Part shown: in pieces, positions 52,028-63,200 of the stretch
Numbering within the stretch: the stretch's first letter is position 1
Layout: each line of letters opens with the position of its first letter
NCBI RefSeq assembly: GCF_000350225.1
Contig: NW_005178916.1
Location: forward strand, 186,001 to 250,000
DNA length: 64,000 bases
Direction of reading: 5' to 3'
Origin: Chondrus crispus
Lineage: Eukaryota > Rhodophyta > Florideophyceae > Gigartinales > Gigartinaceae
The notes under the pieces: generated by a model
Told to the model about the DNA's origin: nothing
Databases searched by the model: none
Seen by the model: only the letters and a program-made list of their open reading frames with translations
Program-made: the position numbers and the translations under genes

Positions 52028-53291
52028 TCTTGAAAATGTGCGACCACATGCTGTTATCTGAAAAGGTCAAAATCGAGTGATACGTGTACATGACTGCACG
52101 GTCCGGGCGCTCTTACCCATATCACGACATGACACGTGTAAAATCCCAGATTTTGGGGTTCCGGGGACGAAAGTGGCCTCTCGGAGGGTCATGCAAATTT
52201 GTATAGTTTTGCCAAGTGGAACCTTGGCCCGTAGCACTATAGACTACACAGGAAATACTGCAATTCTATTGGCCCTCAGGTCTAATGCTGCAAATCTATT
52301 GGTCGAGCGTTGTCCACGTGTGCGTCATTGGCCTTGTGATGTACTTTAAATGGCCTGTATATGCCATAATTACGTTGTTTTGGGGGTTTCAAGTGGTTTG
52401 CCATGGTTGTAATGGGTAATTGCATGGGGCCCCCGGGGGGGACACTTGTATGCCGTGTACACATGTACACGTCGCCAGGTGGATTCGTGTACGTACACAT
52501 GTACACGCATCCAGATGTATGCACATGAGGGTTTACAGTTTTACAGTGTCAGACTGTTTGCGATCCTGCGCGTGTCCGAGTACACTACATGTGAATCAAA
52601 AGTACAACAAGTACTTCTCGCGAGAGGAATACAGTTGTGCGATTATTCTGTGTACGCGTCACGCTGTATGCGAGTCTTGCGTGAGCACGCGCCGTTGCAC
52701 TGTGCTCTCGTCATGGTGCGCCGTTGGATGCAAGTTCATGACAGTACTCGTGTGATTTACATGTATTCTCATGTGAGTTGTGTAGAAAGTCTGGATGCAC
52801 ATTGTTATAACTTGCCATAATTGTCTGACAGTGCTTGGCGAAATTAGTAAGGTGAGAAACAAGGATACGTATGGCGATTGTGATATGAAAGACGTTTGCG
52901 TTGTTGGAAATAGACAAGTGCCAAGTTGTTCGTTGCACAACAATGAAGTCTGGCATGACTGGATGCAGATTAGTAAGGTGTGAAACAGTTGCATGCATAG
53001 GGCCATGGTTTACAGTCATTTGGAATGTGTAGAAATAGTTGTGAGCTAATAGTTACGAATCGATTCGTAAGGTGGAAATCGAACAGTATGGTCGGGCCAC
53101 AAGAGGACCGCGCTTGGTCGCGCATAGTAGAGTATGGTTTACTGGGAGTCGGAGTAGAGCGATAGTGTAGCACTCGAAGTGTATAAGTATCGCAGGAAAA
53201 CGGCTTCAAAGTAAACCTCGGCACCAACTCCTGCACTCACACACATCAACCTGCCTTCCTTCTTTCCCTTGCCCCTCCGAACCTACCATTA
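52028..53291 (+). repeat. Copia-2 right LTR, 1264 bp
   Basis: Same length as the left LTR; followed by CCGTC (53292-53296), matching 45410-45414. Confidence 0.92.
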
Positions 53292-53296
53292 CCGTC

Positions 53297-53457
53297 ATAA
53301 CCAGATCAAAACCCGACAGTATGCGATCGGGAAGGAGACTGTCATGAAAAGGAGGCGTGTGCAGGAGAAATATCGTGCGAAGCGCCGCCGCCGTCTTGGT
53401 CTGGAGCTGTATGCTCTTGATAGGGACAGCGATCGTTATGGTTCCGGGCTACAGTAG
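53297..53457 (+). pseudogene. Harbinger transposase, C-terminal part after Copia-2
   Basis: Once Copia-2 and one TSD copy are disregarded, this frame continues the transposase for 53 codons. It is strongly basic ('MKRRRVQEKYRAKRRRR'), suggesting a nuclear localisation or DNA-contact tail, and ends at a TAG shortly before the right terminus. Confidence 0.75.
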
Positions 53458-53628
53458 GATATGAGTATTCGTGCAGTATTACTGTAATCAACAAGTACAA
53501 AAGGGGTACACACCCTCTCATAACAAGTGCTGAATAAATTCCAAATTTCTTCATATGTGTGTAGGAATCTGCCGTTTTCGGTAATGACTGAGTCTTTGTG
53601 CTTTTTGTCAGTCTTTGCGCACGAAGGT

Positions 53629-53648
53629 CGCATTTGCCGAGAATATCT
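53629..53648 (-). repeat. Right terminal inverted repeat of the Harbinger-like element
   Basis: On the minus strand AGATATTCTCGGCAAATGCG; followed by the AGT duplication at 53649-53651. Confidence 0.65.
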
Positions 53649-55183
53649 AGTATACACTTAACGGGCCCACAATGACGAGGGTGGATGGGCTTGTTGCACC
53701 CCCTACACATGCGACCGAGGGCTACCCTTAGTAGTGGCTTCCATCCTGGGTCTTGGTTCCCGAATTCTTTAAACCCTCTTCACTGTCTCCACTCCGTCCT
53801 GCCTATGCGTCCTGTCAGGCGGGAAATAACGAAAATAAAGCGGCCACGCAGCGAGAAGCATCGGAAGACCGAGCTAAAAAATTACCCCACTCGGTCACTC
53901 ACTTGGCGGAGAAACTTCGTCAAAATGGTACCAGCAATTCCCGTCGTGAGCCCAACGCTTTTCCGGATAGGACGACAAGCATGCGACAACAAACTGAAGC
54001 AAATCAGATGGAAGTTGCACCTCTCATCCTCCATGGTTCCGTCCCTGATATAGTCGAGAGGGTGCAAGCTAGGATGGAACAGCATCCCGTGGCCAAGGGC
54101 TCTTTCATGCATGACCAGCGTATCGATTCATCCAACCATGGAAAGAATATCAGAGAAGAATTCATGCGGCATGTGAGAGAGAAGTCCTTCGTGCACATGA
54201 AGATAAAGGGAGAACCGAGACTGTGGCACGGGAATGCGCGTTTTTGGGAAAACGTCTGTGTCTTTGCGATCAAGCTTCCCGCTCAAGGAAAAGCGCGAAA
54301 CATTTTTGAGGCCATGGGACGGTATCCCTCATCAAATCTGATGTGTACCGACGTAAAATTATTGTTTGGGAAGGACAAGCGTATTGGTGATGAGGCGTTC
54401 AAAGCGCCCGCAGGCTGTAACAAATTTTCTCTTTTCGATCATTACGGGCGTCATTTAAACTCCTGCAGCCACTGGTTTGAGAAGAAAACCCACGGCCGTT
54501 TACAGGAAATGACAGTACACATGATCGCTGTTTCTGAATATGTCTTGCGTTGTGCGTATCACTGCCATGAGTCTTTCCATACTGCAGGTGATATGTCCAA
54601 TCGGTTTCTTCGACTGGTTTTAACAAATATTGTCGACGAAAAGCAAACTGAAACCAGTCTTCTAAGGCTTGGTTCTTCGAATATCCAGAAACACATGTCG
54701 GATAAATCGGCGAAGACATGTTTGGAACAATCTTTGCGCAATGCTCACGATGCCATTGTTGAAGGGACCAGTGCTGCTGGACGACTGTACGGCTGCAAGG
54801 TAACGAGGTCTAAAGGATAACATCTGCTTGGATCGCCTTACATGCGGCCAGTTTTGCACAAAGTAATGGATGAACTTGTCGTTGATTTAGCAGCAACCAT
54901 TCGAGAAGTCCTCGGAAACAGTGTTGACCTCGATCAATTTGAACTGGAGATGACGAGACTTTTGCGGAAAACAGATACCATCTTCCGGGAGATTAAATCC
55001 ATGTTTCACAAGAAAGGTAGGGGTGATAGGGACATGGAGTCACACAAATCAAACGAAATTCATTTTGAACTTTACAAGTACCGCCCACGCCAGCGCAGTG
55101 AAATTTCTACTTGAGCGTTACGCTGAAGAATCTGCGTGATTTTTCAACGATAGTCATCAAGGTCTTTCGGGCGGGAATGTGAA
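53649..55183. repeat. Locus X copy 2, right half (inverted copy of 11262-12796)
   Basis: Homology with copy 1 runs from 'AGTATACACTTAA' to 'CTTTCGGGCGGGAA' and then stops. Confidence 0.88.
53685..55114 (+). pseudogene. Second copy of the 477-residue unknown gene, broken
   Basis: Same protein as 11321-12754. A 4-base deletion near 53895 (CCCCACTCGG against CCCCAGCGCTTCGG) shifts the frame, and a TAA at 54818-54820 replaces a Lys codon. Elsewhere the amino-acid sequence is almost unchanged, so the breaks are recent. Confidence 0.82.
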
Positions 55184-56887
55184 GTGTCTCGCTCACTATA
55201 ATAGGCAAAGGCTCGTCACCGCAGGCAGCCAACGCGTCATCTTGCCCTTGAGACTTCCGCTATGTGATCGCAGGGAGTGACCACAATATACACATTGGCA
55301 TATGTATATTGTAGTTACTCGAGCCAATGACGAAGACGCTACCTTCGTCATCTGCGTGACGTCCTTGAGCGGAATTTTGGAGAGGGATGCGCAAAGAGAC
55401 GGTGAGGTAATATTCCACCGTGATCCTGCAAAGACGTCTAAAAATGACGATTCATGTCACACGTGAAAAGGCTGGTGTATCAAGTTGCGAGGAAGTGGCG
55501 AGCCTGGGATGGATCATTGTCTCCAAGAAGGTGAAAAATTTACCCCGCCCGCGTTACAAACTCCTTCAATCACTAGGCCCCCCACCCTTTCGCCCCTCGG
55601 CCGCTCCAGCTCCCCTGCCATAGCGCACGCCGACCGGCGAGCCAGTAGCCCCCGTCCATGAAACACGCCTGCTCATTTTCCTTCACCTTTCCCTTTACAC
55701 CCACAGCAGGGCCTCCTCCCCACTCCTGACGTCCTTTTTCTTTCGGAATACTCCATATTCCGCCACCCGCCTCCCAACCACCCCACCCACCCAATCCACC
55801 CCGCCCGTTCTATCCCACTTGCACGTCACAGATTTTATCCACAAGCAGTGACGCAGGCCTTATTGAGACGTTGACCGATGCAATATCGATACACTCGTTC
55901 AAGAAGCATTCTCCAAACGTGGAGACTCTGCAAGATTATTTTGTCTGAAGATTTGGAGGTCGAGGATCACATGCCCATGAGAGGGCGGTGCGCTATTTTG
56001 TCCAAAGCATGGCAGGATATTCCATTGTGCAGTACTTACTGAATAGGGTTTGAATATCAAAGACCGGCATAACGACAATCTGATGATTGACTCCATATCG
56101 ATTTTGGCTTCCTCTTATCAAATTCACCGGGTGGGAGCATGGAATTTGAGAAATCACCCTTTAAGCTCACGACTGAGATGGTGAAAATCCGGTGCATGGA
56201 AGTTTAAGAAACTATGTGTACAAGGTTAAGCTACTTCTAATTTTAAAGGTACCTTAGATGACGATCTCGCACCGAAAACGTACGTCCCCTTACTGGCTCG
56301 AAAGAACATGGTCGAGAGCTTTCCTGATAAACACAATGTGCTGTTGGTATCTTCGGCAACTTCACTATCAACAAAGCTGATCATGAGACACTACAAGAGC
56401 CTGCGGGATGAACCGACCGGTTCAGATCTAATCGTATTGTAATCAATGCTCTCCTTTCTTTCTTCTACAGTTGCATCGTTTGGCAAGAAAAGGGGCTAAA
56501 TTGGGTGCGGCGCGGTTGGTCGTGGAGATGTATGGCATCCACGGCAGTATCCTATACTCCAGCTTTATCATAACATAAAAATCTGGGAATGAAATTCGCA
56601 TAATTTTATGTTACGATAAGCCTCTCTGGGCCGCCCGTGCGTGCCAAGATAGGTATATCATAGGGCCATTGGCCATCAAGTGGCGAAAGCCATTTCGTCC
56701 AATAAGAACGCTCCGGGCCGCCGCCATCCATACTTGGATGGCTGGCATTGGGTGACGCAGGTAGTCGGACCAAAGGTGAGAGTTTTGTATGCGCACCATT
56801 GTAGATTCAACTATTAATCAGTAATCTACACTCGACGGCGGCGCGGTATCGCGCCCAACAGTTTCAGACTGGATAACATAGAGTTGT
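55184..56887. other. Intergenic flank between locus X copy 2 and Gypsy-C
   Basis: No supported gene. Small inverted repeats occur: 'ACAATATACACA' with its near complement at 55286-55316, TATCATAACATAAAA (56566-56580) against TTTTATGTTACGATA (56604-56618, 14 of 15), and GCCATCCA/TGGATGGC near 56722-56741. These may be remnants of a small inverted-repeat element, but no TSD was found. Confidence 0.5.
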
Positions 56888-57560
56888 TGTAGCATAACCC
56901 CCCGCCCTGGGGCTTTATTTTAGATTACATCAACTCAGAATCGGATCGGGTACTGTAGGGCTCGATGCTCTACAGTACCACCACGTGTACCACCAAGTAC
57001 AGGGGGCGCACGTGTACACGTGTACGCGCGGGACCGAAGAGCGCACACACACGTGTACTGTCAGCCCCGATGGCTGACAGTATTACAGTGTCAACCGACG
57101 GCTACAGTACGTCGCTACAGTACATCGGTACTGTACTATTATGATATGTTATTATGTACATTAAATATGGATTGGACCGGCGGCGGGGAAAGGGGACAAG
57201 GACGGACTTGTCGACGACCGACCGCCGAGGGCCGACTCCCCGCTTATTCTAACCGCGCGCCTTCGCCTTCGCGCGCGTTAGACGACACCGAGCGCGGGTA
57301 GAGGACGCGCGACGCACGCCCATGAGCCGGATCCACCTCCGCCCGTCGGTACTAGATCGTTACCCAGGACCGCACCGGGTCGTCCAGGCGTCGATCCGCT
57401 CGCGCGTGGGCGCGTCCTCCCCGATCCCGCTCTACCACGCTACCCGGGCCCGTGCTCCGGTTCCGTAGCGGGTGTCCGTCTTCCCTTGTCTTCTCCCGCT
57501 CGAGGGTCTCCGCAAGAACTGAGTATACACCCCTCTCCGTTGGGGGGTGTTTATACTACA
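56888..57560 (+). repeat. 5' LTR of Gypsy-C, 673 bp
   Basis: TGTAGCATAA...TTATACTACA; same length as the Gypsy-A LTR and highly similar along its whole length, including both major palindromes (GGTACTGTAG and CTGTCAGCC cores). Confidence 0.93.
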
Positions 57561-57561
57561 G

Positions 57562-57574
57562 TGGTCTCCCGACC
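57562..57574 (+). promoter_or_regulatory. Primer binding site of Gypsy-C
   Basis: TGGTCTCCCGACC, one base after the LTR. Confidence 0.75.
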
Positions 57575-57640
57575 TAGAAGACCCTGGAGTCCGATCTCCG
57601 AGAAGACTTCCGCTTCCCTCCGCGAACCGATCGCGTCGAG

Positions 57641-60211
57641 ATGAGCCAGGAGCTCGAGCCCTCGATCCGCTCCGAAGCGGCGGACCTGAGTCCGGCCGCT
57701 GTGCAGTCCCCATCCGCCCCGTCGGGCGACGGCGACTCAGGTCCTCTTGACCGCGAACCGTCGCTCGGATCCTCCGACGAAAGAGCGGCGGCGATGTTCG
57801 AACGCATAGCCGAATACATCTAGGAAGTCCGTACTTCCCTTCGGATCGATGTATCGGACCATGTATACACTCGATGTATGGCCCAACTCGGCTCCCTGCG
57901 TGAAGGGAGGTTCGATAGAGTGACGCAGTCCTTAGAGAATCTCCGAGTACTGATCGACGAGTTACACTCGCGGATAGTGCTCGTCGAAGACTCCCGTTTC
58001 GCATCGCCCGGACCGTCTGGGCAAGGTCGCCCTGAGAGGCCGACCTCGGTGAGACGACCCGAGGACCGAACTTCTCCGTCCGCAGAGCAATTGGGTGCGT
58101 TCGCGCACCTCTCGGCTGAGCTCAACGCCTCTCGTCGGCGTGCTCGTGACATGGAACGTACCATGGCCGAAGGGCTACCCGGTGCCCCCTCGAGAGGGCC
58201 CGGTGGTACCGTACCTCCCAGCGCCGCCGCCCCCGAAGGTTGGCGTCCGACTGGTGCCGCTACCAGTCGGACTGCAGAAAGAAGCCGTCCTCCGATAAAC
58301 GCAAACTTCGCGTCTGAGACCCAAGCCTTACCACCTATCGCCGGAAGTAGGCGGCAAGTGGACCCCGTATCGTACGCGGACGAACAGGACCGTGGAGGAG
58401 CCGCCCGCCGATCCGGAGAACCTATGTTCTCCGTCGATCCCCGCTGGGGCGGCCACCCGCCGGCGAGTTACGCCGAGCATCCAGGTCCGGTAGTCGTCCG
58501 TACGCTACCGGTTACCTCCTTCGGCACGCTGGGTCCCGCTGAACCCGGGCTTGAGCCGGTACATACGATGATCCAAGAGATCAGCGCCGTTGCTGACTAT
58601 CGTATGTACTGCTTGGATAACACCTCGAGGCTCGTTACCTCGCGTGAGGCGGGACGGATCGCGAAGTACGTCCAACGCTGTCGTGGGATCCATCCAACGA
58701 TGCGCAGCTTCGACGGTACCGACCCGATCCAGCTGCTGCCGTTCTTGAAGGATATCCGAATCACCTTCAACTCGCAACACCTGACCGAAGGTGTTGCGGT
58801 ACGAATCCTGGCGCACTTCCTCGAACGCGACGTGGAGCGCCTGTATACGAGTTATACGATGCGTGGCCTCCGCGCCGGCCAGCTTCATGACAAAGTGAGC
58901 TGGCCGGGGCTCGTGAATCAATTCTTGAAATGCTACCTCACGGACGACGTGTTAGGTGAAGCGTACGACGCTGTCGCTACGGCGCGACAGCAATCGCATG
59001 AGACGGAAAGCACGTTTGCTGACCGACTCGAGACTGCCGCGTTCCGATGCACGGCAGTCTTCTCCGAACAGTCCCTCGCGCACTACTTCGTGCGGGGACT
59101 TGCACCGGCAACCCGTGCCACAGTATCCGAAACTGTGCAAAGGCTGCCAGGCAGTCAGAAGACCGATCTCCCGACCATCCGTCGTATCGCCACGGCGGAA
59201 GATACAACGTACCGCGCTCGGCGCGGTTTACCTCTGCCGGATTCCAAACCGGCAGGGAGGGCTGGCAGGACTACGAAGTCCGCCGCAACAAGTTCGCCCG
59301 CCTCGACCCTCCATATCGGGGGGGATGAGTGGCAGGCCGACCCTGTCCTCATTACGCAAGGACCAGGGCCCGTGGGGGCACAAACCCCCTCACCGATGTC
59401 GACCGGAACGACATCGAGTTACGCGACCGCATTCGCGGCCACTCCGAGAGTGGCAAGGGGCGCGGACCCCCGCGTCGCCGAGCTCGATATCTCGAGTCGA
59501 GATAGGGGAAGCGCCTGGCCTCGCGTGCCCCTCCTCACCGATGAGGAGGCGCGGCACGCGGCGACCTTCGCCTCAACGGACGGCAGCGCGTACGTGTGCT
59601 GGGTATTCCGTACGTACGGGCATGCCATGTACGCGTGCCCGTTCCTGTCGCCGGAACAACGAATGTTCACGGCGTACAGGAACTACCGCTACCAGATGGA
59701 GACGCGTCCCGGTGCGCGTAATCTCCTCCGGCAAGCGGCGAGCGAGGGCCGTCCTCCACGTCAAGGTTTCCCAAACCGATCGGGTGGGGGCGCACGCTTC
59801 GGCCCCCGTGGAGGCGGGTACCGTCGTAACAAAGTCGATCGTCGGGATCGACCCACCTACCGGCAGGCGGACACAAGGTACCCCCGACAAGGAGAAAGAG
59901 GGGACCGAGACCGTTCTCGGTTACCCCAACAGGTACAAAATGCGATAATGTACCTTCAAGACTGGGTAGAGGATACGTACCCTCTACCCACGGAGGGTCA
60001 CGAAGGAGAGGCGACTCGCTTCATCCCCCATATCCTGCGACGACCGAACGCCACAGGTCAAGGCCCGGAAGTACCCGAGTACTTCGCCAAGGCCGCCGAG
60101 CAGCAGTGGGGGAATCGTCCCGACCCACGCGGCTGGCTACCCGAAGAAGACTTGGCCCTCGATAGCCAGGAGGTTAGCTCCGATAGCACGGGTTGTTCGA
60201 AAAAAGGTTAA
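57641..60211 (+). pseudogene. Gypsy-C gag, one nonsense codon
   Basis: 857 codons including stop, from 'MSQELEPSIRSE'. A TAG at 57821-57823 replaces Glu; the remaining 777 codons from 57878 are open. The zinc knuckle reads 'CWVFRTYGHAMYAC': the second Cys is Phe, so zinc binding is probably lost. The frame ends TCG AAA AAA GGT TAA, and pol opens in the -1 frame. Confidence 0.92.
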
Positions 60212-63200
60212 AGACGGTTACGTACACGCGGTCGCGTGAGCCGTCTTGTCCCCACGAACTAGACCCGACCCCGCGTGCTCGCCGAGGACACGGGGGGTAT
60301 TGTCCGATAATACATCCCTCGCTACCTGAGGCGAGCACGGGAGCTCCTGTAATGCCGATACATGAGGGAGCGCACGTCGAGGTCTCCGAAGGCCCGACAT
60401 TAGGGGAACAAGACACCGGGACAGTCGACGTCCCGGTGAGGCGTAACGATGGGGACCGGGGCAACGACGACCGAAAAGATTCTGTCGACCCCCGGACTCC
60501 CGCAAGCCCAATGTCGCCGGAGAAAGGTCCGTGTCGTACGAACTCGAATAATCCGAGGGTCGTCACTGATCCGCGGACGCCCCAAGAAAAGGGGAGAAGG
60601 ACACGCAAGCGGGGCCAGCACCGAAATCGAAGGCCCCGGCGGAACGACCTCACCGATAGGGCCGCCCCGAAGGTTGTCGACGGCGTCATTTGCCTTATGA
60701 CGTCGAAGATTTACAACGTCCTCGGCTCAATAGCCACAGAGGGAAATGCATTTAAACCCCGCACGATCGCCGTTGATACGTGCTCGGGGTATAACCTGGT
60801 GAGGAAGGCCGACCTTCCTTCCGATTGGACGCGTTACGTCGTGCACGACGCACCTCTACCACGATTAGCGGGCGCGAATAGCAACCCCCTCAAGCTTTTG
60901 GCCGTCGTCCGCCTGGCTTTGCGGTTGAGGAACACGGTGTTCCGAATTCCGTTCGTAGTCGCGGACCAGCTCGCCATGCCGGTCCTCCTCGGCACGGCCT
61001 TCATCGATACGCACATGCGATGTATCGACATCGAGGCTCAACGGATGGAGCTGCGCCAAGGCGGCTCTGTTGCCATCGTCGACGGAAAAGGGGAGCCGAC
61101 TCCCCGTACCAGGCGTAGCGGACGCCAGACGAGACGGCCCGATGTACGATAGGAGGCCCCGCAGGCGATCCGAATCGCCCGCTGGGTCCCCATCCCCGCG
61201 AGGTCGTAAGCCCAAGTGCGCGTCACCACCGCGGGGAGGGGCCTCGTATTCATGGAGCCGAAGCCGTCACTTCAACACCGACACGGAGTGAGGCTGACGA
61301 ACGGCGTCGTCGAGGTACTGTCGAATCAGACCTTCGACGTCCTCTTCGCGAACTTTTCGCGACAGGAAAGGCGGCTTCCGAAGCACACCGTCGTGGGGTA
61401 TGCGAGGCGCAACCCCCTCGCGATCCTGACCCCATAACGTCGCGTCGCCGAGGGGGTCGCACACGCGCTACACCTGACCGACTTGAACGATCAAGTCGGG
61501 AAGCCAAGAGCTGGACGACCAAGCTCCGATGAGCTAGAGACCGTTAGGAGGGAACAGGCGGGTACGGACGATCGGCCACCTAGAGACCAACCGACAGCGG
61601 GAGGCACCGTAAACATCCACAAAAAGGATCCCAAAAATCCACCGATGGATTGGGAAAAAGAGGTGGACTTGTCATACATCGACAATGACAAGCTCCGTGG
61701 CCACGTACTCGAGATGCTCCGTAAGCACTCGAGTCTGTGGAGCGGTGCGCTCGGAACGATCCGAGTCACGGAACACCACATCCCTCTCGAACCGGGAACG
61801 AAACCGATTCGTTCGATGCCCTATGGGAAGGGGACCGCCATGCGAGAGATGGTTGCCAAGGAGTTCAACCAAATGCTGAACGCAGGGGTTATCGAACTCG
61901 CGAGCACCGAGTAGGCGTCCCCGGTGGTGCTCGTCCCGAAGACAGACGGCTCTCTTCGGTTCTGCGTGGACTACCGGCGTCTCAACGCGAAGAAGGCAGC
62001 GGATTGGTATCCGCTGGAAAGATGGACGACTGCATCGACTCGTTAGGAGATGCAGCCGTCTTTACGACGTTGGACTGCAATTCCGGTTATTGGCAGATCC
62101 CCGTCGCTCCGGAGGACCGGGATAAGACCACGTTTACGACGCACATGGGCACGTTTCGCCACCTGCGCATGCCATTCGGACTAAAAGGGGCACCGGCCAC
62201 CTTCCAACGTGCATTGGATATTATCCTTTCCGGAGTCCGCTGCCAAATATGCCTCGTCTATCTCGATGACGTCATAGTGTTCTCGCGTACGGACGCGGAA
62301 CACGCCAAGCATCTCGACACTGTCTTGAGCTTGGTAGGGAGTGCCGGCATCTCCCTCAAGCTCAAGAAGTGTAACTTCTTTCAACCGAAGGTACACTACC
62401 TGGGGCACGTCATCTCCCCAGGTAAGTTGAGCGTGGCCGATACGGCGGCCGACGACTTCCCGACGTTCACGTTCCCCAGGACGCTGAAGCAGGTGCGCTC
62501 GTTCCTCGGGGCGTGTAACGTATATCGCCGCTTCGTTAAGGGCTTCTCGAAAATAGCCCGCCCGTTGACGGATATGACGCACAAGGATTCCGATCCTGAC
62601 TTCTATAATCCTACCGTGGATCAACTCCAGGCGTTCGAGAACCTTAAGGAGTGCATGATCGCTTCGCCGATCCTCGCGTTGCCTCGGCATGGACGACCGT
62701 ACATGATCGACACCGACGCGAGCGCCTACCAACTAGGCTACACGCTGCTGCAAGAGCACGACCAGCCAAACGATTGGCGCCCCGTTGGGTATTGGTCTTA
62801 CTCGCTGAACGACAGCGAACGAAACTACAGCGCTACCGAGCGCGAATGCTTCGTCGTAGTGTGGGCCGTCCGCACACTACGGCCGTACGTTGAAGGCACG
62901 AAGTTCACAGTCCGAACGCATCACGACGCCTTGAGGTGGGTCATGTCCCTCACCGAGAGTTCCGGAAGACTCACCCGGCGGCGGCTACGTCTGGCTGAAT
63001 ACGACTTTACCATTCAGTACCGCCCCGGACGCGTGCACCAGGTACCGGACGCCCTGTCACGCCTCGTGTCGCCGAGAGTCGCCGACGACCCTCGCCCCAG
63101 CGTCGAGGTGGATGAGGACATTCCCACCTTCGACGCGGGCACGACCGTTCGAGACGTATCGAACGAGCTCGCCGGCCACGTTTGCATCGCGAGCTGCGAC

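Larger units (their letters stand above)
45415..53291 (+). mobile_element. Copia-2: Ty1/copia element with 1264-bp LTRs and an extra leader gene
   Basis: LTR (45415-46678), half-tRNA primer site, zinc-finger leader gene, gag-protease-integrase ORF, RT-RNaseH ORF, purine tract, LTR (52028-53291). TSD CCGTC at 45410-45414 and 53292-53296. The LTRs have equal length and about six differences by eye (about 0.5%), so it is the youngest or among the youngest insertions here. It lies inside the transposase gene. Confidence 0.93.
43938..53648 (+). mobile_element. PIF/Harbinger-like DNA transposon, interrupted by Copia-2
   Basis: Inserted in locus X copy 2. Comparison with copy 1 gives the exact empty site: AGT is duplicated at 43935-43937 and 53649-53651 (AGTA if one more base is counted). 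The ends form an imperfect inverted repeat, AGGTCTTTTCGACAAATACG against AGATATTCTCGGCAAATGCG, 15 of 20 matching. A 3-bp TSD, short inverted repeats and the DDE transposase fit PIF/Harbinger. Without Copia-2 and its TSD the element is about 1.8 kb. Confidence 0.82.

Noticed and set aside
44250-53648. hAT assignment of the DNA transposon
   Set aside because: The TSD is 3 (or 4) bp rather than 8, and motifs such as YFSGKHKLYGYKVEV match the Harbinger type.
42343-55183. CACA target-site duplication around locus X copy 2
   Set aside because: CACA occurs on both flanks of copy 2, but copy 1 has no matching pair and there are no terminal repeats, so four bases can be chance.
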